Positions 11,209 to 20,639 of a DNA stretch of 64,000 bases are shown here, piece by piece. Source of the stretch: Coriolopsis trogii (lineage: Eukaryota; Basidiomycota; Agaricomycetes; Polyporales; Polyporaceae); assembly GCA_020543525.1 (NCBI GenBank), contig JAHYIO010000006.1, positions 558,001 through 622,000 of the forward strand, read 5' to 3'. A program made the position numbers and the translations under genes. The notes under the pieces are model-generated. The model was not told the origin of the DNA. It did no database searches and saw only the letters and a list, made by a program, of their open reading frames with translations. Within the stretch, counting starts at the first letter, position 1, and every line of letters begins with the position of its first letter.

Positions 11209-12599
11209 GACGCGTCGTGAGATGAAAGAGATGGGATAGGATGGGGAGTGGAACGGGGGGGGGTATGCAGTTAAGGAGAGACTGGAAGGCGGAGGCGGAA
11301 GGAATATGAAGGGAAGAGACAAGGGGAATTGACGTCGGGATGGGGCGAGGTGCCAGCCGCAATCCACGATCGAATCGTCACCGACGCAAAGTGTGTGCCT
11401 GCACGAGCGAATTCAACCACCGACGGCCGCGCCTTATATTCGCCTCGTCCCTGCCGTAAGTACGCTCCCCACCGTTGTGCTGATCAACGGGCGGTGTGCC
11501 CCGGCTATCTTCCTGCGCAGTGATGGGCACACGCTCCTCTGTGCGCACTCTCGAGGGCTCAGAGGACGACGAGCTCGAGAGGTGGACAAGACGGACAGCG
11601 GCCGACATTCTAAATGACATGTGGGAATGCTTGTCTCACTTCGGTAATCGCGTCCCACTCCACGCCCCACCCCGACGACGTCACTGCCGTCTCATATATT
11701 GACCCCATCGGGCAACTCGATCTCACCCACACTTGGCATCTTCCGTCAACGCGATGAAATGGCGCATCATTCAAATTCACGGGGCGATAAGGTGGCCTTG
11801 AAGAGATCCTCGTTGCAGAACGAACGAGAAGACGACGCTCGAGACGAGAGGGACTCGCTGACGATGGCGCCGAGAGCCGCCGATCGTGCATGCAGCAGCT
11901 GCGCACCCCAGGAACGATGGTCTCCTTTGCGGGAATACGGCTTGTCCGCTCCTTCGGAAGCGAGCACACGAACACAGCATCTCTGGCAATCGGCGGCGGG
12001 CATCAATCCGATCGCGCCGTTCGTTCATTTGCGGCACTTCAATGCAAGCTCCCAGACGCAGCGACCACGCGAGCCTGTGAGCACTGGCGGTGACCCAGAC
12101 ATGTCGTCAAGTACTTACCGAACATGCATATTAAAAGTCAATCATTCCTATGGTGTCGTTTAAGATGGGCTGATGAATCCACCTGGACCACCTGTGGACC
12201 ACCATGCAAGACTCGTGTAGCGGGGTTGCAAGTTTGCATCCGTGCCCTTGACGAAGGTCATCGGAGCCAAGCATTAAGAGACATCTGCTCGTCCAATTCG
12301 TCAGACACTTCGTTGGATTGGCAGGCGCGTTCACAAGTCCTGATCATACGACTTACCTCGTTCATCCTCACCGCTTGCCTGTTGTACCGCCCTGTCGACG
12401 ACGATCCCATGAGGGAACTCTGACCTCTCTCGAAATGACGCAAGAAATGATCCCACCATCCTCATTCGATCCTCAGGCGGAGGAACAGAAGTGGGACACG
12501 GGCCAATGAGGAGCGCATCAACGAAGGAGAGAGTACGAAAGGGAGTGTTCCTTTCCTGGACCGTGGCCCATCTATATAATGACTTTCGTTGGGTTATAT
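11209..12599. other. Intergenic; no supported gene
   Basis: Pyrimidine-rich promoter and leader region of the channel gene, then 1 kb of unassigned sequence up to the tRNA. Open frames up to about 150 codons (for example 11699-12163 +) show no domain and no convincing start. Confidence 0.55.
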
Positions 12600-12671
12600 A
12601 GCAACTTGACGCAGTGGGAGCGTGCAGGGCTCATAACCCTGAAGTCCCTGGATCGAAACCAGGAGTTGCTA
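12600..12671 (+). tRNA. tRNA-iMet(CAU): Initiator tRNA-Met (CAU), intronless
   Basis: It folds into a full cloverleaf. The acceptor stem AGCAACT/AGTTGCT has seven perfect pairs with discriminator A, the D arm contains GCAGTGGGAGC, and the anticodon arm is CAGGG-CTCATAA-CCCTG with anticodon CAU. The T arm is CCTGG-ATCGAAA-CCAGG. Three features mark the eukaryotic initiator rather than the elongator: the A1-U72 pair, AUCGAAA in place of TTCPuANNC in the T loop, and the three G-C pairs next to the anticodon loop. There is no intron. Confidence 0.96.
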
Positions 12672-12696
12672 TGAGCTATTGCACGAGATTCTTCGC

Positions 12697-12700
12697 TTTT
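12697..12700 (+). terminator. RNA polymerase III terminator of the initiator tRNA
   Basis: First run of four T residues after the tRNA, 26 nt past the discriminator base; this matches the minimal Pol III stop signal. Confidence 0.7.
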
Positions 12701-12760
12701 CTCGCATGTTTGTTCGTTGTTTTATTGATGACACGGCGTGCGTGAGGCAAAAAACCAGGC

Positions 12761-13531
12761 CGTGAAAGGCGAGTTATTTTCCTGCGCAGTCTATCCTTTC
12801 CCGTAGATATGATGACGATTTCCTATGGCTGGATAGTAAACCTTTATCGAGCATTTACTTGCTAAGAAAGCGTGAAAGGAGGCTTTCTTGAGCCTTTCAC
12901 TATAATGTGTACCTTCCCCCCGGTGAGAAAGGCTTCCCTTTCCCAAAAACCTATGGAAATGGTCAAGAAGGCAATGATTTCCCTGCTCAGAATAGCCACA
13001 CTCAATTATCTATCTTATTTTTCCGAGGATCCCGTGCAGTGAATACAACTGTATGATGTGGTTTGTGCAATGGTGCACGAACGAGGAGAGAAACAACGCA
13101 AGGAATGTGCAACTTGCCATAAAAGGGAAAAACTCGATGTCTTTTACTATAGAAGAAGATGGCCCAACTTATTTCTCATGAACCTTGGCAAGTGGCTTTC
13201 ACCTTATGCGCAGGGCGCCTCCAAGACCTACGCCTTCCTCGCTATCCCCTGCTACAAGCACCTAGACTCTGATTAGCAGGACTCATATAATTTGCGATGG
13301 TGAAAACGCGGTTTTTCTGCGTGCCCTACAAGAGGAGAAAAGGAGAAAGTGTGGCAGAATTTTGCAAGGACACGATCTGCTTGACGTCAGTCTCAGCGAG
13401 TCTCGCCTAGCCGAGACTGCGAGAAATAAGCTGGGCAATAAGATAGATAATTGAGTGCGGCTAATAGGGGTATTGAAGTTCGAACTCCCATGAAAGGCAA
13501 GACTGCGTGGGAAGAAAACTCGCCTTTTACG
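12761..13531. mobile_element. AT-rich element with two nested pairs of inverted repeats (probable MITE or DNA-transposon relic)
   Basis: Two left segments recur inverted on the right in mirror order. About 40 bp at 12761-12800 (GTGAAAGGCGAGTT...) pairs with 13490-13531. A 29-bp segment at 12991-13019 (ACTCAATTATCTATCTTATT core) pairs with 13437-13465 at 27 of 29 positions. The left arm also has a GTGAAAGG...CCTTTCAC hairpin near 12871-12899, and the right arm an AGTCTCG...CGAGACT hairpin near 13400. Composition is more AT-rich than the flanks. The interior has only a 72-codon frame (13058-13276) with no transposase motif. Target-site duplication was not identified. Confidence 0.7.
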
Positions 13532-13680
13532 ATCTGATTTTTCGCTTGATGCACATCGTGTGAGTGGGTTGACTTTGGTTACGTAATCGTAACGGTTACA
13601 CTACAAAGAGTGGTAGACGCCCATCTCTCTCAAATCTCTACCTAGTACTCTATCACCACTCAGCCGACGGGTCCTCCAAC

Positions 13681-15920
13681 ATGGCTCAGTACCGCACAAT
13701 CATCGACTTACCGTCGGAGTTGTTGCATATGATTATGCTTGAGCTTCTGACCCATGCACCTTTTGACTTTTGGGATATTTATGTACATGTCAGGGCATGC
13801 TCCTTAACCTGTCGTCGACTCCGAGAAATCGCGGTTGAGTATCTCTTCCGGCGCAATCTGCGTGTTGGACGCCTTCTCTCTCTGGATCCGGTCATCCAAT
13901 TCCTGCGCGATCACCCAAGGGTGGCAAGACATGTCACACACCTCACTGTCCTTGGCTACATTCCTCGTGCCTGCTACCCCGGTGACGTGCGTACGGTCAT
14001 TGACGATGTGCCAGTGTCCAACCTCGTTGGGTTACTCCCGAGCCTGCAGTTACTTGTTCTGGAAGACATTGTCTCTAGGCCGCTGCTGCAGGAGCCCAAC
14101 ACGATCGATCCGAACACGGCGATACCTGTAAGTCCATTCCGTCTCAAGACCCTTGTCTTTGAGTTCAATCAAAAGAAACAGTCTTCCTTGCCCTCCTTTC
14201 TGCGAACACTCTCTCTATTCACTGCAGAAGAAGTTCGCATCTGTTCGTCGTGGGACGGCTTCGATCCCAGTACCCTTGGCAAACGTGTTGACATTCACCA
14301 TCAGCTCAAGTTTCGGAGCCTCAATCTCAACCTGGACGAGCAGGAACAGTCTTCGCTCGCGATGATGAATGCACTGTCAGAAGCCATCGCGGTGGACTCC
14401 TTGGTCGATCTCACGATTGACTGCCCCCTGAAAGTGCAAGTCGAAGCTCTCGGAAGACTACTCGCTCGAGTAGGGCGAGGTCTACAGTCCTTGCATCTCA
14501 GTTCTTGGGCAGCCAACTGGGATCTGGAACCCACGTGGAACCGTTTCGAAGGTACGACATCTCCTCACCCCCTCAAATGACCCACGTTCATGATCTGCAT
14601 TACGACAGTCACAGGCGACAAACCTACGTTGGATATCTCAGCATGCAATCAGCTCCAGACGATATCCATCCCCATGTTCTTCCGAAGTCAGAAGCCGCTC
14701 AGCAAGTTTGCCCTCGCTCTCCTCGCGCAAGCTCCTCCCACCCTCCGCAACGTTTCCTTCCATATCTTCAACCTCGGAAGCCCAACCACTATCGGCAAGA
14801 GGCGCGTGGTCAACCTGCAAGCCCGTAGATATGTAGTAGGATGGATGCATCCTAGACGGTGGCGTCCGTCCGCCTGGATGCATCCGCTGTCGGATGCCGG
14901 TCCGCACGCGCGGAATAGCAGTCACCTGGGCGCCTCCCACCCTCCGCTCACTCCCTGAGTCCCTGACTTCTCTCTTGCCCTCTCACGTTCTGTCGCGCTT
15001 GTCTCTCTGTCTCTCTGTCTTGTTCGCTGGGTTTCTTTCCCTTGCCTTCTCGCGCTCTCTTCTCTACCGCTCCATTATTCTTGTTCTGCCTCTTGTAACA
15101 ACGCCTTTGGGATAATATGGGCGAACTCGACTATGACGACGAACACGGGGAGGGCCGCAATGGCGCAGGACAGCAAGGCGGGCTCGGGCGAGGACATGAT
15201 GTGCAATGTGGCTGGCAAGGAGGGTAGTGAAGTGGACGTCGAGAGTAGCAAAGAGGACAAGCAGGAGCATGAGGACGGTGACGAGGTGTGAGAGGAATAT
15301 ACGTCCACGTCTCTTTTGTCTCTCTCCCTCTGTTGTGCCTCCTTCTATTGCTTTTCCCTCCATCTGTTCCTCACCCTTGTATCTAGTTGCAGTGAGGCAT
15401 GAGGCAGCACGAACATCAAGGGTCAGGATGGTGAGGAGTATCATCCTCATCATCCTCATCCTTGTCTCTCCTTCTCTGTACTTCACCTTCTCATACTGCA
15501 TCTCTTATATAATGATGTCGCAAGGAAGACGGAGTTGGACCACGAGGATCTGACGGTGAGCAGGATCAACCTCGTGCCTCATCTCTAACTAGTAGCTGAC
15601 GCACATAAGGACTACTACTCTGCGTATCTAATTGAACTTGTGACGGACCATCTGTAGTAGAACATGCGTGCATTCAGATGCATCCATCCTGACGGACTCC
15701 TCCGTGGCTGGATGCATCCGCCCTACTGAAGATGCTCCAAGCCCTGGACGAGGCGCTCGACCCAGCGCGGTTCCCAGCATTGGAATCCGTCGAGGTGGTC
15801 GTCAAACGCGGCGATCGTTGGAGGTACTGCAAGGACTACTGGGCAAAGTGCGAGAACTCCGCCATGTCCGCGTTCGCAGGGGTCCGGGCTAGGGGACTGT
15901 TGAAGGTGAAGAAATTCTAA
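13681..15920 (+). CDS. F-box protein, 425 aa, with an element-derived intron
   Basis: Probable substrate adaptor for an SCF ubiquitin ligase. Exons 13681-14551, 14615-14832, 15732-15920. The F-box lies at residues about 8-50 (IDLPSELLHMIMLELL...ACSLTCRRLREIA...LFRR), followed by a degenerate LRR-like region. The first intron is 63 nt. The second gap, 899 nt, carries a terminal-inverted-repeat element. A GT inside the left repeat (14833) and an AG just after the right repeat (15731) join the frame exactly (phase 0 to 0). The 62-residue ending MLQALDEALDPARF...LLKVKKF follows; it is a typical C-terminus for this family. If the element is not spliced, translation runs into it and stops at about 14958. 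Whether the gene is active is therefore open. Confidence 0.82.
14835..15727. mobile_element. Non-autonomous terminal-inverted-repeat element, about 0.9 kb
   Basis: The ends are inverted copies of AGTAGGNNGGATGCATCC (14835-14852 and 15710-15727, 16 of 18 bases equal). The inner GGATGCATCC is itself palindromic and recurs at 14876-14885. The interior is pyrimidine-rich with CTCATC-type simple repeats and has no coding capacity for a transposase. It sits between two parts of one F-box reading frame. A clean target-site duplication was not recognised; AGAT-like bases flank both ends. Confidence 0.72.
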
Positions 15921-17367
15921 TGATGGTAGAGACTGTGCTTCTCCGAGGTGCGTGGATGTATGCTTCATGATCGTCGAGGAGTGTTCTGAGTGCCGCGTCG
16001 TTGCCAGGCTGTGTTGTCCGGGACATGCGATGACGCATTCGAGTTCTTAGCGGGAACGCGTTACGTTCTCGATGTGCGTGCAGTATCCGGCCAATCATTA
16101 CGTTGGCCTCAATCTTCATGTCATGCGAACTCGCCCCTTGCATGCGGCGTGTATGAGATCATAAGTGACTTCCTTCGCATATCCTATTTCAATACAACGT
16201 GCCACCCGCGTTTCTCGTCTTCATCAGAAGACAAGGCGTCCATTCCGTGAGTACGTATGTCCGCTCCCGTCGGGTTGAATGTCAGGTTGCAGCCGATATA
16301 TCGTACATGCCCACGCTCGTCACATCACGAATAGGTAAACACGGTCCAGCGCTGGGCGCAGTCGGCGTTCAGGAATATTGCGGTGCTCTGCAGTTTTCGC
16401 ACCTACGCGGACAGGCTCTCGCTCAGCACGCGTCGCATTCTGAGCCCACTGGTCACTCTCAAGTTCTGTCCGGTTGTGCCCTCAACTCTGAAGGCGGTGG
16501 TATGCTTGACTTTGGCGCCTTTTGCAGAATGCGATTCTCGAAGTAATTGCTCGCTGTTTAAACCTTCAACGTTTCGCCCGGGTCATTTGGCCTGAGCATT
16601 CGGTCTCTTTTCAACTCAGATTAAGTAGTCATTGCGGAGTGGACATCTTATGCTCAGACGCCCTGAGATATGTGCTTAGTCAGCATGCAAAAAGGGGTAA
16701 TACACAGCCTTCACTGACCCTCGCTTTTGCGCTTCAAACCACTCGCTCAGGCTGTTGATTACTCCCATGACCGCACTCTGACAGACTCTGAACATGTTGT
16801 TGAGCAAATCGGTCCGGCTGCTCATGCCCTGCGACCAGCAACCCACCGAAATTCATGGGGCTGTGCGTGTGAGAACTTCGCACTGGGCAGCGGCGGCGAG
16901 CTATCGATGGCCTGGCTTCTTCAGAACGCCCAAACCACATTAACCGCCCTGGCATCCTGACAAACAGATCCCATTGACCACCTCTCAACCTCCCAACAGG
17001 TTGGATTGTGGTTGTCAGTCGGCATTATGGGAGGTTTAAATAGGTTGAGGTGCGTTGTCCAGTGGTTTTGTGAATCAACGTTGAACGACTTGCATACAGT
17101 GCAGCAAATAGGCCCCGCAACTTCGGAGCGAAGGAGGCACAGCCGCGAGTCACGGGCCTGCAGAGTGTCGAGAGAGAACCACCACGCGTTTTCGATCATC
17201 GAAAGCTCATCTCAGCCTCCTCATGGCAGGCATGGCTGTCCTAGCTTTCCTCTTAACGTCTCTGGATACGTCCCTCGGGCGTTTTGTACCCCTTGCCCTT
17301 CCACCCTCACTCCTCTGAGGCCACACCGCCCACAACCCGAGTCGGTCACCGCCCTTGGACACCCATC
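15921..17367. other. Intergenic; no supported gene
   Basis: 1.4 kb between the F-box gene and the multipass membrane gene. Frames up to 126 codons are present, without splice-consistent extensions or motifs. Confidence 0.55.
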
Positions 17368-20118
17368 ATGGCAGAGGCGCTTGTAATCGCGATATCTACG
17401 TCCACGGATGCATCACACAATGCTTCCACCTCCAACTTAGACTCATATTTCCCCCTGCGCAACGAGTGTCGACGGAGGTCTCCCGCCCCGTCTCCTCACT
17501 CATCTCCGAGAGTACAAGACACCCTCGAGCTACCCCCACAAACTATACGCAGAGTCTCGGATGCCTCATCGATCACCCTCAACGGCGGTGACAGCCCGCA
17601 GGGAGTTGTCGGGGCCAACAGAGAAACTGTGTATGGCGGACCGCTTACGGCAGAGCCGGAGGGTATAGTCATCGAACCGAGCCCAATGCCTGGCGTCACC
17701 AAACTTCCCCGGAACTTTTGCTTGGGACGCGCACCCATGATGTTCATCAACGATCGGAGGAACCGAGCGTTCATGATGTGAGTCTGTCATCCCTCGGATC
17801 CTCCCCAAACCGTCCTCAACCGTCGATAATCGATTTGCAGAAAAGACTTCAAGGAGCTCGACCTCCTTACGAAGGTGCCTGCAATGCTCAACATTCCCCC
17901 AAGGTGCGTTGAGCACCCACGTGCATAATTCCACGTCGCAAGTCATAGTTCCTAGTGAGATCCTAACAAATTCATGTGACCAGAGCGAAACCTGGAAAGT
18001 GGGAGCCGCTGGTGCATCCCGAAGGGCCGCGGTACTTCCGCTACGAGGTATGCTGCCAGCTACTTTCACGGAGCTGGCATACGCTGAGCACTGTACAGAA
18101 CTTCTACACCCATGCGGATCTATTCGATCCTGTCAACTTGGCGTACGCCGAGAAGTTTGTGGAGCAAATCAGAGATCAAGTCTTTGCTAGTCCCGACTTC
18201 CCGGCGAACGTCGAAGTCGGCTTTGACATGTATGTGGACGAAGACGACGATCAAATGGGCGCGTATTACTGTGTGAACATGGACACGAAGGAAGTGTTTT
18301 GGCCTGTCGAAGTAGACGTGAATTTCTACATCGATTCAACCGACGTCAAGTTCATCAACAGTCGCGAGCATATCCGTAAGTGGAGTTCACCGCTGTGGTG
18401 CCCTCAGCACGAACTTGAAGGTCGACACTGTCTTACGTGCATATAGATCTGATTGCTGAAGCGAGCTATTGGTGAGTTAGCTCATGGGACATAATCGGCG
18501 CAGCTGCTTACTTCGGTTCAGGTTCCACGTCTGGATGTTCCCGCACGATCGGCCATTATCCGAAGAGGATCTCCATCGACTCCAGAGCGAGATACGCTGG
18601 TCTTGCTTCGGTGCGTATTTTATCGGACCCTATATGGGAGCATACATCCCTCATGAGGGGGTCTCTAGACCACGAGACATCCCCCACCTCTTGTGCGGCT
18701 TACAGCATCGAGGAATGCCATCGCTTTCTGCAGCTCATCAAGGATATTCCTATGCAAGGTACGCATATCCATGCGATTGGGCGACTTGCTGTTCACGACA
18801 TACCCATAACAACAGCGCATGGCATGTGTTTGCCAGGGAACATGGCAATAGTCGGTAAGAGGCGCCGCGTACAATTTTCCTTGCAATGCACTGATCAGTC
18901 CACGGATTGCAGCTCGATTGCAGAATCATCTGCGTAGGATCGCGTTCACCTCCGCCTACGATAAGCTTGACTCACATATATTCACAGTTACGTCCGCATT
19001 TAACTATTACCGCGGCGAGCGATGCGCAAGGATCGACTCAAATCGAAGCGTGCTTGACAAGCCGAAGCCGAAGAACTCATGGGGGTTCACAATCCTCAAC
19101 TGCTTATGCTTTTTTACCCCGAGTCGCTATCTTGACCGGCTGCGGGAAGTTTTCGTGGACGGTTGGGTACACTACACGGCCTGGCGGAGGTTCACCTCCG
19201 AGCTCAACAACGATTGGACGAACTCTGACACGCCTGTACGTACGTTCGAGTTCGGGCGAAACAGTGCTTTGACTCACGCAGCGGACTCCATCCCACAGAC
19301 TATGGTCTTGCTCGCGGCCAACGTGAGCTTCCTTGCGATCCAGAGCGTGGATCTGGGTGGATCCCCGGGTCCGAATAGAACCTTTGGGCAAATCATCAGT
19401 TACATATCGACTCTTGTAGCGATAGGGAACACTATCGCTTGCATGCAGCTGAAAGCTCAGCACCGAGCGAGTATGCACCAGTGGTCTCATGATGCGGTAC
19501 GTACAACGTGCCGTTGGTTGCCTCGTGGGTATTGACATGAACGTGCTCGCAGGCCCAATATTTATTTGTCCGCGCGAACACTGCGCAGCGTATGGAGAGA
19601 CTCGCGGTTACGTTCAGTATCCCGAACGCCTTCTTCACCTGGTCGTAAGTCACGTCTCTCGCTTCCCCTCCCTACCCCGCGTGTCTACTCGCCTTGCAGC
19701 CGAGTGCTCACATGCAGCTTTACACATGCACAGGCTCTTGACTTTCTGTGCTGCCATCACCTGGGTGTGCTTCCACGAGTCGAGCGTGTGGACACGGGTG
19801 TTCTGCGCCGTCACGCTGGTGGTCATCACAGCTTTCGTCGTGGTGATCGTGCTCAACGGGGAGTGGAAGACACGGCAGCAGACTCAATTGATCACGGAGC
19901 GGATGCAAAGCGCGAAGAAGATGGTGGTGAAGATGCCAGGCAGGGTAGCTTCGAGGATGAAGTCGATGTCGGTAGGGGTGAAGACGCGGCTCAACTCGCT
20001 GGCCCCGAGGGTGAGCTACCCACCGTGGAAGAAGAACACACTGCCTTTGGAGTATTCGGTCCCATGCGGATCTGCCTCTGGGGAGACGTTCTCCCGTGAT
20101 GCTGATGAGAAAGTCTGA
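17368..20118 (+). CDS. WW-like multipass membrane protein, copy A, 691 aa
   Basis: Unnamed agaricomycete-type family of unknown function. Twelve exons: 17368-17777, 17841-17903, 17984-18047, 18099-18375, 18447-18471, 18522-18610, 18669-18758, 18816-18854, 18913-19239, 19282-19496, 19553-19644, 19734-20118. After a Ser/Pro-rich N-terminus comes a WW-like unit split over exons 3-4 (KWEPLVHPEGPRYFRYE, then NFYTHADLFDP). A second such unit follows (MGAYYCVNMDTKEVFW). The C-terminal third has about four hydrophobic segments (VLLAANVSFLAIQ, IISYISTLVAIGNTI, LLTFCAAITWVCF, VFCAVTLVVITAFVVVIVL), then a basic tail. The 42-nt intron at 19240-19281 is the least certain. Exon sizes 25 and 89 nt recur in the paralogue at 53397-56509. 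Confidence 0.85.
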
Positions 20119-20639
20119 GGGGTGTTACCTGACGCTTTTTCTGAGCCCTCTCGTGTTTGTTTCGATCATCTCCCCACTTCGTCAGCACCGACACATAAGC
20201 TACGATTTGTGCATCAACCCGTCCCGTTCATGAAAGCCATGTCACGCCCCTCCTCTTGCTAAATGCTCTCGGATTCGACGCTATGTATCATCTGTATTTG
20301 TTGTGTATGTTCTCGATATCTCGGTGTAATATATGTACATGTATCAAGCAGCAATCATACAACAATACTGTGCTGTATGATCTGCGAGATGTGCGGAAGA
20401 TGCGCGATACTTCCCAAGCTCTGACTTGAATCGGAGGCTTGTATAGGAGCTGGTAAGTACATAGCGAGAGATATGTCGCGCGGCCACTCGCGCTAATTGG
20501 GCGCGCGCCGTCGCTTCAGCTTCGTCCTGACCGCGATCCAACCGACTTCCTCTCTCTTCCCCTCTCTGCCCGCATCTTGCTCTTGCATCGAGGACGTCCG
20601 TTACGCTAAACAGAGTGTCTGAGGTGGCTTATTGAGACC
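20119..20639. other. Intergenic spacer between copy A and AFI1-like gene
   Basis: Contains TATA-like AT stretches around 20320-20350 and the promoter region of the next gene; no supported gene. Confidence 0.6.

Noticed and set aside
11208..11367. Upstream ATG at 11367 as start of the channel gene
   Set aside because: It is in frame with the split start codon, but the added residues are Pro/Ser-rich, reflect a CT-rich leader and are not typical of the family. Kept only as an alternative.
13478..13488. AGTTCGAACTC resembling a tRNA T arm
   Set aside because: No acceptor, D or anticodon arms can be placed around it; it lies inside the inverted-repeat element.
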